Assembly: GCF_905171765.1 (NCBI RefSeq)
Contig: NC_053391.1
Coordinates: forward strand, 149,425,917-149,489,916
Length of the DNA stretch: 64,000 nucleotides
Direction: 5' to 3'
DNA from: Bufo bufo
Taxonomy: Eukaryota > Chordata > Amphibia > Anura > Bufonidae
Part shown: piece by piece, positions 55,590-64,000 of the stretch
Layout: each line of letters opens with the position of its first letter
Numbering within the stretch: the first letter of the stretch is position 1
Made by a program: the position numbers and the translations under genes
Notes under the pieces: generated by a model
What the model saw: the letters and a program-made list of their open reading frames with translations, nothing else
Told to the model about the DNA's origin: nothing
Database searches by the model: none

Positions 55590-56300
55590 CTCACGTCCTC
55601 TGCTGCACGCCGTGCTGGTCACGTGTTTTGAGCACCTGACGGGATGGGCAGTACCTGGGCTAAGGCACGTGGGTTGCGGCCGTTAACTGCACGCCACACA
55701 CAACGTTTTGACATGCAGCACCTACCCACTGGCAGGACATATATGTATCCTTCGCAATAGCACCCTTTTTGCATTGTAGGGCATTTGCCCAGTGGAACCT
55801 TCTGATCTCCCTTTTTGAATCCATTGACTTAAGGGAGTGTTGTGGGATAACTTTTCTCATTTCCCCTTACAATATTTATTTACTTGCACTCCCTGTTTTG
55901 GACCCCTTATTTTTGCAATTGTGTATTCAGCACACCTTATATACCTTGTATTCAGCATACCCTATTACTGTCTGTTTCACCTGATGAGTAATCTAAACAA
56001 AACGTGGCACGTCAGGAACTTTTATTTAGGTTTTTTGGAGGATTTTGCACGGGTTTAGGGTCAGGTATCTGGACAGGGTCGCCCCTTTTGGGGTGAGTGC
56101 TCTGTATAGATAGGCAGGGCATTCCTAGTCCCTTCCCTCCATATAGGGTGACATAGGGCTAGTTGTTCCTGACTTTAAGAATCACCTATTTGTATGCCGA
56201 CATTGTACCCAAGTGAGCACATCAGGGCAGCAACACATTTTCCTGGGGTTCGTGAATGATCCGCATCTCTCTGAGGACCTACAACGTCCGGATTGGTGAG
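55590..56300 (+). mobile_element. PLE terminal repeat remnant
   Basis: A GC-rich start (gcacgtgggttgcggccg), ttgtattcagcataccctat, a hammerhead-like core (55978-56015), and a tail ttttatttaggttttttgga. No RT is attached. Confidence 0.45.
55978..56015 (+). ncRNA. Hammerhead-ribozyme-like core with exact CUGAUGAG box
   Basis: cacctgatgagtaatctaaa then caaaacgtggcacgtcagg. The first box matches CUGAUGAG exactly; helix III is acgtg/cacgt with GUC following. Helix II is weak (gt...ac) and the GAAA box reads CAAAA. Confidence 0.4.
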
Positions 56301-56560
56301 ATTATTCCAATTTTATTTTCCTCCATTGTATTTAATGGGCTCTGTGTTATCTCATAGTTGTGCTACAATTTAGGTGATTTTCCAGTACATGTTATACATG
56401 ATTTTGTGTTTTGTATGTCTTTGCTGGTACAGTCTTGTGATTTTATTTCGGCACTAGTAAAAGTTAAGTTTTATCTCCCTTTTGCCTCAATCTTTCAGCA
56501 TACAGTAAAGCAGCCATATCAGAACTAGTAAAGGTCAAATAATGATCATCCCCTTCCAGA
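56301..56560. other. Spacer
   Basis: Nothing recognised. Confidence 0.4.
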
Positions 56561-56562
56561 AA

Positions 56563-56994
56563 GGCTACTTTCACACTAGCGTTTTATTTTTCCGGTTTTG
56601 AGATCCATCATAGGGGCTCAATACCGGAAAAAAAATCTTCAGTTTTTTCCCCATTCATTGTCAAGGGGGACAAAACTGAACTGAACAGAATGGAATGCTC
56701 CAAAATGCATTCCGTTTTGTTTAGTTGCGTTCCCAGACCGGAGAGAAAACCGCAATGTGTTGTAGTTTGCTTTCCGTCCTGGGATGCGGAGCAAGACAGA
56801 TCCGGCATGACCCCCAATCCGTTTACTTTGCCACAATCTGCCACAATAGAAAATTTACTTTGCCACAATCTGCCACAATAGAAAATGGATCCATCATCCA
56901 TTGACTTTCAATGGAGTTCATGAAAGTTGTATTATTAAAGATAATACAACTGGATCCGTTCATAATGGATGCAGATGGTTGTATTATCCGTAAC
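56563..56994. mobile_element. Harbinger-type MITE, left part, cut by hAT-1
   Basis: It starts aaggctactttcacactagc, nearly the same terminus as the MITE at 18133. The interior has ccggaa/ttccg phrases and a direct duplication tttactttgccacaatctgc at 56820 and 56851. Its right end would lie beyond the hAT-1 insertion and outside the window. Confidence 0.75.
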
Positions 56995-57494
56995 TAGAGT
57001 TGAGCGGACACCTGGTTGTTCGGGTTCGGCAGGTTGGCTGAACTTGAAAAAAAAATTTGGGTTCGGGACCCGAACTTGACCCCGAACCCGAACCCCATTG
57101 AAGTCAATGGGGACCCAAACTTTTGAGCACTAAAATTGCTGTAAAAATGTCATGGAAAGAGCTAGAGGGCTGCAAAAGGCAGCAAAATGTGCTTAAGAGC
57201 ATGAAAAATGTGGAAACATAACAAACAAACAATATAAGACCTTAAAAAAATAAAAATTAGGAATGATGTAGGAGGAAGAGGTTGAGGATGCGGTAAATGG
57301 GTGCATGTTGCCGTGTAAGCTCACGTGGCGGACTAGGTGGAAGCGGCGGCAAAGGAGGAATAGGTAGCCAACACAGATGTGTGTTATTTTGCATTTTTAC
57401 ATAGGGGTATCCCCCAAAATATTGGGACATATAAAAAAAAAAGGAATAAGTGCACTTGAGTACAAGGATAGATGGTTGAGGCTGTTAGAACTGT

Positions 57495-60400
57495 CTATTC
57501 TGCAAAAGGTACAGATAAGTCCTGAGGGATCCAAGCCTGGTTCATTTTAATGAACGTGAGCTTGTCCACATTGGCTGTAGACAGGCGGCTGCATCTGTCT
57601 GTAATGACGCCTCCTGCTGTGCTAAATACACGTTCAGAGAGTTCACTGGCTGCAGGGCAAACCAGCACCTCCAAGGCATACAGGGCAAGCTTTGGCCATG
57701 TGGACAATTTAAAGACCCAGAAGTTGAATGGGGCAGAACCATCAGTCAGTACGTGTAGGAGTGTGCACAGGTACTGTTCCACCATGTTGTTCAAATGCTG
57801 CCTCCTGCTTACACGCTCCAAATCAGCAGTTGGGGCCGGTTGTTGCTGCGAGGTGACAAAGTTTTCCACATGTCGGCCATGCTAACCCTGCCTTCTGAGG
57901 TGCTGGCGCTGACACAGCTGCATTGGCGACCTCTTCCTCCTCCCCTGCCTTCGCCTTGTGCTTCCACTTGTCCCCCGGCGTCAGTTGGGAATGGTCTCAG
58001 AAGCGCGTCTACCAGCGTGCGCCTGTAGTCGCGCATCTTCCAATCGCGCTCCAGTGAGGGAATTAAGGACGGCACATTGTCTTTGTAACGGGGATCCAGC
58101 AGGGTGGCCACCCAGTAGTCAGAAAACTTTAAAATGTGGGCAACTCTGCAGTCATTGCGCAGGCACTGCAGCATGTCGCTCATGTGTGCCAGGCTGCCCA
58201 GAGGTAAGGACAAGCTGCCCTCTGTGGGAGGCGTATCATCTGTGTCCTCCGTATCCCCCCAGCAACGCACCAGTGATGGGCCCGAGCTGCGTTGGATGCC
58301 ACCCCGCTGTGAACATGCTTCATCCTCAACCTCCTCCTCCTCCTCCTCGTCCTCCTCCTCCTCGTCCTCCAGTAGTGGGCCCTGGCTGGCCAAATTTGTA
58401 CCTGGCCTCTGCTGTTGCAAAAATCCTCTTTCTGGGCCACTTTTAAAAGACTGGCCTGAAAGTGTTAGAGATGACCCCTCTTCCTCCTCCTCATCCTGGG
58501 CCACATCCTCTTCCATTATCGCCCTAAGTGTTTTCTCAAGGAGACATAGAAGTGGTATTGTAAGGCTGATAACGGCGTCATCGCCACTAGCCATGTTGGT
58601 GGAGTACTCAAAACAGCGCAACAGGGCACACAGGTCTCGCATGGAGGCCCAGTCATTGGTGGTTAAGTGGTGCTGTTCCGCAGTGCGACTCACCCGTGCG
58701 TGCTGCAGCTGAAACTCCACTATGGCCTGCTGCTGCTCGCACAGTCTCTCCAGCATGTGCAAGGTGGAGTTCCACCTGGTGGGCACGTCGCATATGAGGC
58801 GGTGAGCGGAAAGGCAGAAAATACGCTGTAGAGCAGACAGCCGAGCGGCGGCAGGATGAGAACGCCGGAAGCGTGCACAGACGGCCCGCACTTTACGCAG
58901 CAGCTCTGACATGTCGGCGTAGTTGTGCATGAATTTCTGCACCACCAAATTCAGCACATGCACCAGGCAAGGGATGTGCATCAAACCGGCTAGTCCCAGA
59001 GCTGCAACGAGATTTCGCCCATTATCGTACACCACCAGGCCGGGCTTGAGGCTCATTGGCAGCAACCACTCGTCGGTCTGTTGTTCTATACCCCGCCACA
59101 ACTCCTGCGCGGTGTAGGGCCTGTCCCCCAAACACATCAGTTTCAGAACGACCTGCTGACGTTTACCCCTGGCTGTGCTGAAGTTGGTGGTGAAGGTCTG
59201 TCGCTGACCGGATGAGGAGTTGGTAGAAGAGGAGGAGGAAGCTGAGTAGGAAGAGGAGCAACAGGAGGCGAAGAATGATGCCCTGTGATCCTTGGCAGCG
59301 AAAGGACGTGCGGCAAACAGCTATCCGCCTGGTGCCCAGCCGCACTACATTTACCCAGTGTGCAGTTAGGGAGATATAGCGCCCCTGGCCGTGCTTACTG
59401 GTCCACGTATCTGTGGTTAGGTGGACCTTGCCACAGATGGCATTGTGCAGTGCACACTTGATTTTATCCGATACTTGGTTGTGCAGGCAGGGCATGGCTC
59501 TCCTGGAGAAGTAGTGGCGGCTGGGAACGACGTACTGTGGGACAGCAAACGACATGAGATGTTTGAAGCTGTCCGTCTCCACCAGCCTGAATGACTGCAT
59601 TTCATAGGCCAGTAGTTCAGAAATGCTGGCATTCAGGGCCAGGGATCAAGGGGGTTAGGTGGGAATTTACGCTTTCTATCAAAGGTTTGTGAGATGGAGA
59701 GCTGAATGCTTCTGTGTGACATGGTGGAGATGCTTGGTGACGGACGTGGTGTTGTTGGTGGCACATCCTCTGTTTGCTGGGTGGCAGGTGCCAACGTTCC
59801 TCCAGAGGACGAGGAAGAGGACGAGGCAGCAACAGAAGTGGGAGCAGGAGGGGCCTGAGCCCTTTCTTGGTTTTGAAGGTGCTTACTCCACTGCAGCCCG
59901 TGTCTCGCATGTAGATGCCTGGTCATGCAGGTTGTGCTAAGGTTCAGAACGTTAATGCCTCGCTTCAGGCTCTGATGGCACAGCGTGCAAACCACTCGGG
60001 TCTTGTCGTCAGCACATTGTGTGAAGAAGTGCCATGGCAGGGAACTCCTTGAAGCTGCCTTTGGTGTGCTCGGTCCCTGGTGATGGTGGCCAGTAGCAGA
60101 CAAACTGTTTTGGTGACGGCTGCTCTGCTTTTGCACCCTGCTCCCGCTTTTGCTACGCTGTTGGCTCGGTCTCACCACTGCCTCCGAACTCTGAAAGTCA
60201 GTGGCACGACCTTCATTCCATGTGGGGTCTAGGACCTCATCGTCCCCTGCATCGTCTTCCACCCAGTCTTCCTCCCTGACCTCCTTTTTGGTCTGCACAC
60301 TGCAGAAAGACGCAGCAGTTGGCACCTGTGTTTCGTCATCATCAGAGACGTGCTGAGGTGGTATTCCCATGTGCTCATCAGGAAACATAAGTGGTTGTGC

Positions 60401-60856
60401 GTCAGTGCATTCTATGTCTTCCACCCCTGGGGAAGGGCTAGGTGGATGCCCTTGGGAAAGCCTGCCAGCAGAGTCTTCAAACAGCATAAGAGACTGCTGC
60501 ATGACTTGAGGATCAGACAGGGGTGATGTGACAGACTGATGGGCATGGGTTTCAGGCGCCACCTGTGCGCTTTCTGCAGAAGACTGGGTGGGAGATAATG
60601 TGAACGTGCTGGATCCACTGTCGGCCACCCAATTGACTAGCGCCTGTATTTGCTCAGGCCTTACCATCCTTAGAACGGCATTAGGCCCGACCAAATATCG
60701 CTGTAGATTCTGGCGGCTACTGGGACCTGAGGTAGTAGGTTCAGTAGGACGTGTAGCTGTGGCAGAACGGCCACGTCCTCTCCCTGCACCAGAGGCTCCA
60801 CCAACACCACCACCACCACGACCATGACCGCGTCCCTTATTAGATGTTTGCCTCAT
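57495..60856 (-). pseudogene. hAT-1 transposase, near complete, few frameshifts
   Basis: The best hAT-1 reading, about 1,120 codons from ATG at 60856 (MRQTSNKGRGHGRGGGG). In order: Arg/Gly-rich N-terminus; RYLVGPNAVLRMVRPEQ; acidic VREEDWVEDDAGDDE; BED-type zinc finger (VVCTLCHQSL, TRHLHARHGLQW, about 60000-59880); LTTDTWTSKHGQGRYIS (first Asp, about 59415); VYDNGRNLVAALGLAG; RWNSTLHMLERLCEQ; acidic EDEEEEDEEEEEEVEDE (about 58380-58310); LLDPRYKDNVP; the dimerisation region SELSERVFSTAGGV to KMNQAWIPQDLSVPFAE, ending 57495. Frame changes fall near 59630-59600, near 59160-59137 and near 57850-57810. Otherwise it is intact. The first change coincides with the one in copy 1. Confidence 0.92.
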
Positions 60857-61494
60857 AGATAGCGTTCACAAAGCAAAGTAAAAAGTGGTTAAGTCTGTTA
60901 AAAATAATTAACCGCCAATAAAAACCCTGATGTAGGGTATTGCACTCAATTATTTTTTTTTAACTTTATATGACAGCGGATTTTTTGTCTAAATTTCACA
61001 GTAACTTATGCAGTGTCGGACTGGGGAGCCTAGGGCCCACCAGTAAAATTTATTTTGGGGGCCCACTGTACGGATACATTCAAATATAATAAATAATTTA
61101 ACAAGTTTTGTATATAAAAATAGGCTGGTTGAGGTGCTGTACATTCAGTGGCGTACACACAATCCACGGGGCCCCTGTGCGAAACTGATTCATGGGCCCT
61201 CCGACGCCGCCACCCCCCCCCCAGTGGCGGATCCAGAGCCTGGTCTCGGGAGGGGCACTTCCCCGGGCAATAGGAGATTATGGGGCCCCTGTGTCCCCGC
61301 CCACCCTCAAGCCACACCCACGCACAGCCCTACCTATATATCGCGCCCATACCTCTTACATCCAGTGACGTCTCCTTTGATGTACAGTAGATGTTCCCTT
61401 TCTTCATCTTCTCCATTCAGACCGGACCACCATGATGATTTCTTTCAGCCATCTCTCATCTCTGCAGAGTTTGACAGACAGACATCTTAGTTTC

Positions 61495-61945
61495 CTACCC
61501 CCATCAGACCCCCAGTCAGCCCCTATCAGACCTCAGATCAGCCCAAAGACCCCCAGTCAGCCCCCATCAGACCTCAGATCAGCCCAGACCCCCAGTCAGC
61601 CCCCATCAGACCTCAGATCAGCCCAAAGACCCCCCCATCAGACCCCCCACTCAGCCACCAGATCCTGTCTGAGTCAATCATCAGCCCAAAGACCCCCCAG
61701 TCATCCCCCATGCCCATCAGACCTCAGATCAGCCCAAAGACCCCCCACTCAGCCACCAAATCAATCATCAGCCCAAAGACCCCCCAGTCATCCCCCATGC
61801 CCATCAGAACTCAGATCAGCCCAAAGACCCCCACTCAGCCACCAGATCAATCATAAACCCAAAGACCCCCAGCCATCCCCCATGCCCATCAGACCTCACA
61901 TCAGCCCAAAGACCCCTTCCCCCATCAGCCACCAGATCAATCAGC
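61495..61945. repeat. Irregular tandem repeat, about 40-60 bp
   Basis: Repeats of atcagacctcagatcagccc, aaagaccccc and agtcagccccc in variable order. The plus-strand frame SDLRSAQRPPSQPP is a by-product. Confidence 0.88.
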
Positions 61946-61949
61946 CGAA

Positions 61950-62382
61950 TTGCCTTGCTTTGATGGGATTGCCAGATTGGGGCCTGGGCTGATTTGATCA
62001 TCTGAGGGGTCTTTGAAAGCAAAGACCCCTCAGACGATCAGATCAGCCCAGGCCCCAATCTGGCAATCCCATCAATAAATTCAGGCTGCCCCCCAGGGCC
62101 CCACTGCTGCAGGTCATTGTTCTCAGCAGCAGGCCAGCTGCTTTACAGAGTCTGACTACTTGAGTAGGGGGCCCTGGCCTGCTGCTGAGAACAATGACCT
62201 GCAGCAGTGGGGCCCTGGGGGGCAGCCTGAATTTATTGATGGGATTGCCAGATTGGGACCTGGGCTGATCTGATCATCTGAGGGGTATTTGAAAGCAAAG
62301 ACCGTCTTTGCTTTCAAAGACCCCCTCAGATGATCAGATCAGCCGAGGCCCCAATCTGGCAATCCCATTAAAGCAAGGCAGA
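61950..62382. repeat. Compound palindrome of about 430 bp
   Basis: Left edge gccttgctttgatgggattg is mirrored by the right edge caatcccattaaagcaaggc. In order the units are A (61961-62016), A' (62017-62076), B (62075-62140), spacer, B' (62173-62240), A (62238-62303), A' (62304-62371). The whole is one inverted repeat with 32 bp between arms, and each arm has its own inner hairpin. Confidence 0.9.
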
Positions 62383-62394
62383 TGGCCCCTGGCA

Positions 62395-63330
62395 GATGAA
62401 TGGGGGGGTAGGGTTTACAGTCACTGGCACTCGTCTCTGGCAGGAAAAGCCCGCAGCAACAGGGCACACTGAGGCCCCCAGCCCCCCAGGCATCCCCCCT
62501 GGCAGATAACCGGGGGGGAGGGTTTACAGACTACAGTCACTGGCACTCGTTTCTGGCAGGAAAAGCCCGCAACAGGGCACACTGAGGCTCCCAGGCATTC
62601 CCCCTGGCAGATGATGGGGGGGGGGGGGTAGGGTTTACAGTCACTGGCACTTGTCTCTGGCACAAAGGGTCATCTGCCAGGGGGGATGCATGAGGAGCTG
62701 GGGGCCTCAGTGTGCCCTGTTGCTGCGGCCCTGCGGGCTTTTCCTGCCAGAGATTGCCGCCGCTAAACCCCCCGCCCCCCGGGTCATCTACCACTCCAGG
62801 GGGGGGTGCATGGGGGGCTGGGGGCCTAGTGTGCCCTGCCGCTACCCCCCCCCGGTCATCTGCCAGGGGGGGTGCCTGGGGGCCTAGTGTGCCCTGCTGC
62901 CTGCTGCTGCCGCTACCCCCATCCCCCCTGGTCATCTGCCAGGGCCGGGGGTGCCTGGGGGGCGTAGTGTGCCATGCTGCTGCTGCCGCTCCCCCCCCCA
63001 CGGTCATCTGCCAGGGGGGGTGCCTGGGGGCCTAGTGTGCCCTCCTGCTGCTGCCGCTACACCCCCCCGGTCATTCTGCCAGGGGGGCTGCCTGGGGGGC
63101 TGCTGGGGGCCTAGTGTGCCCCCCCTGCTGCTGCCGCTACCCCCCCCAGTCATCTGCCAGGGCCCAAGGGGGGTGCCTGGGGGGGCTGGGGGCCTAGTGT
63201 GCCCTCCTGCTGCTGCTACACACCCCCCCGGTCATCTGCCTGGGGGGCTGGGGGCCTAGTGTGCCCTCCTGCTGGCTGCTGCTGCCGCTTCACCCATCCC
63301 CCCCCAGGGTCCGGTCCGCTACCCCCCCCC
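62395..63330. repeat. GC-rich tandem repeat with gtcatctgccagggggg core
   Basis: Units of roughly 60-120 bp with gtcatctgccagggggg, gcctgggggcctagtgtgcc and ctgctgctgccgctacccc. The first part (62395-62660) is in inverted orientation to the rest (tggcagatgaatggggg). Confidence 0.88.
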
Positions 63331-63439
63331 GGCTTTTACTTACCGACCGTCGCATTACCGGACCGTCTTCCGGTCGGCGCCTCTTCTCAAATCGGGACAG
63401 GAGTTCGCACAGGTCTCGCGGGAGTTCACGGGCCCGGCG

Positions 63440-63530
63440 CCGGCGCTGACGTGAGTGACCGCAGGAAGGAGGGAGGAAGGAGGAGGAGGCAGGAAGGAGG
63501 GAGGGAGGAAGGAAGGAGGAGGAGGGAGGG
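63440..63530. repeat. GGA-rich purine tract
   Basis: gaaggagggaggaaggagga and similar, about 80 bp with almost only purines on this strand. Confidence 0.9.
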
Positions 63531-63839
63531 CGGGCCCGGGGGGCAACTTATGTGACGGATGGATCATGGATGCCAGACTGAGACGCAGCTGCAGCAGGGG
63601 CCCCAGGGGTCCACAGGCGGCCGGGCCCCCCTGGGGTGCCGGGCCCGGTCGCAACTGCGACCCCTGCGACCCCTATATGTACGCCACTGTGTACATTGAA
63701 TATATGTATGTAGTGCAGTAAGTCTACTGTGTTATGTACCACTTGTGCAGGGGGTGGGAGAGTAGGGGCCCACCTTGCTCAGGGGCCTACCGGGGGATTC
63801 CCCTGTACCCGTGTGGGCCAGTCCGAGCCTGAATTTATG

Positions 63840-64000
63840 CACGTCTAATCCCAGATGTGCAGTATATCAGAGGGTTTTCACCCCAGTAAGCACAAAGCCG
63901 TATTTCTGGCCTAAATGTGACACTCACTTATGCACGTCTAATCCCAGATGTGCAGTATATCAGAGGGTTTTTTCACCCCAGTAAGCACAAAGCCGTTTTT
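63840..64000. repeat. 95-bp hAT-1 subterminal array, continues past the window
   Basis: Same units as 25925-26688 (cccagatgtgcagtatatca, caccccagtaagcacaaag). It resumes after the nested insertion in the register left at 61010. Confidence 0.92.

Larger units (their letters stand above)
61146..63689. mobile_element. hAT-like non-autonomous element nested in the previous one
   Basis: Left end cagtggcgtacac and, reverse-complemented, right end cagtggcgtacatataggg. The perfect 8-bp duplication tgtacatt flanks it at 61138-61145 and 63690-63697. It is 2,544 bp and carries tandem repeats, a compound palindrome and GC-rich repeats, but no recognisable transposase. A second terminus-like phrase, cagtggcggatccag, lies at 61223. 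The long frames here have low-complexity Pro, Gln and Ser repeats and are not genes. Confidence 0.92.
61011..63831. mobile_element. hAT-like element nested in the hAT-1 5' array
   Basis: Left end cagtgtcggactggggagcc and, reverse-complemented, right end caggctcggactggcccaca. The flanks aacttatg (61003-61010) and aatttatg (63832-63839) form an 8-bp duplication with one difference. It has no transposase. Most of its interior is a second element (61146-63689). Confidence 0.88.
56995..64000 (-). mobile_element. hAT-1 copy 4, nearly full length, continues past the window
   Basis: The 3' terminus is at the left (tagagttgagcggacacctg), followed by the gttcggg palindromes and the GC strip (57270-57370). 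The transposase runs 60856-57495, and the 5' leader and 95-bp array lie to the right, with a nested insertion (61011-63831). It inserted into a Harbinger-type MITE. The right terminus is outside the window. Confidence 0.9.

Noticed and set aside
61432..61992. 186-residue Pro/Ser-rich frame
   Set aside because: Low-complexity translation of an irregular tandem repeat inside a hAT-like element.
62537..63555. Pro/Gly/Cys-rich frames over the GC-rich repeats on both strands
   Set aside because: They are by-products of the GC-rich array; similar frames occur on both strands at once.

Overview
The window looks like intergenic or intronic DNA from a large, transposon-rich vertebrate genome, most likely a frog or toad. 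The reasons are the mix of hAT, Tc1/mariner and Harbinger-type DNA transposons, Penelope-like retroelements (PLEs) with GIY-YIG endonuclease, a CR1/L2-type LINE and many satellite arrays. I find no convincing host gene, prokaryotic feature, rRNA or functional tRNA. Almost every long open frame belongs to a transposon or is a by-product of a tandem repeat. The species cannot be fixed from sequence alone.

Layout. 1-1.4 kb: a 117/118-bp satellite with a 470-bp higher-order period, then a 291-bp repeat. 2.3-4.7 kb: a 26-bp minisatellite. 6.15-9.87 kb: a decayed hAT (here 'hAT-1') with BED zinc finger, running +. 11.8-17.7 kb: a second hAT family ('hAT-2') with a TATA promoter region, a 74-bp tandem array and a decayed transposase. 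18.1-18.6 kb: a Harbinger-type MITE. 18.7-26.7 kb: hAT-1 relics on the - strand, a 92-bp satellite split by a solo Gypsy-like LTR that itself holds a Tc1-like element with a long open transposase frame, and a 95-bp subterminal array. 29.7-30.2 kb: a PLE end. 31.3-37.4 kb: tRNA-like repeats in alternating orientation, interrupted by a composite PLE with 13-bp target-site duplications (TSDs). 37.4-42.7 kb: a minisatellite, a SINE-like repeat split by a second PLE and by a LINE, and a MITE. 43.5-46.7 kb: GATA microsatellite, a TTAA-flanked MITE, a fold-back repeat and dispersed repeats. 47-55.6 kb: Tc1/mariner copies of several families, PLE ends and hAT-type MITEs. 55.6-64 kb: a PLE end, a Harbinger MITE cut by a near full-length hAT-1 on the - strand, whose 5' array carries a hAT inside another hAT.

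The pieces do not form a pathway; they record layered invasion. The strongest items are hammerhead-ribozyme-like cores at about eleven PLE ends, two PLE insertions that share a head-to-head inverted structure with intact TSDs, three Tc1/mariner families with catalytic spacings of 35, 36 and 37 residues, hAT-in-hAT nesting with a perfect 8-bp TSD around a 430-bp compound palindrome, and hAT subterminal regions expanded into satellites. All comparisons were made by eye within the window.
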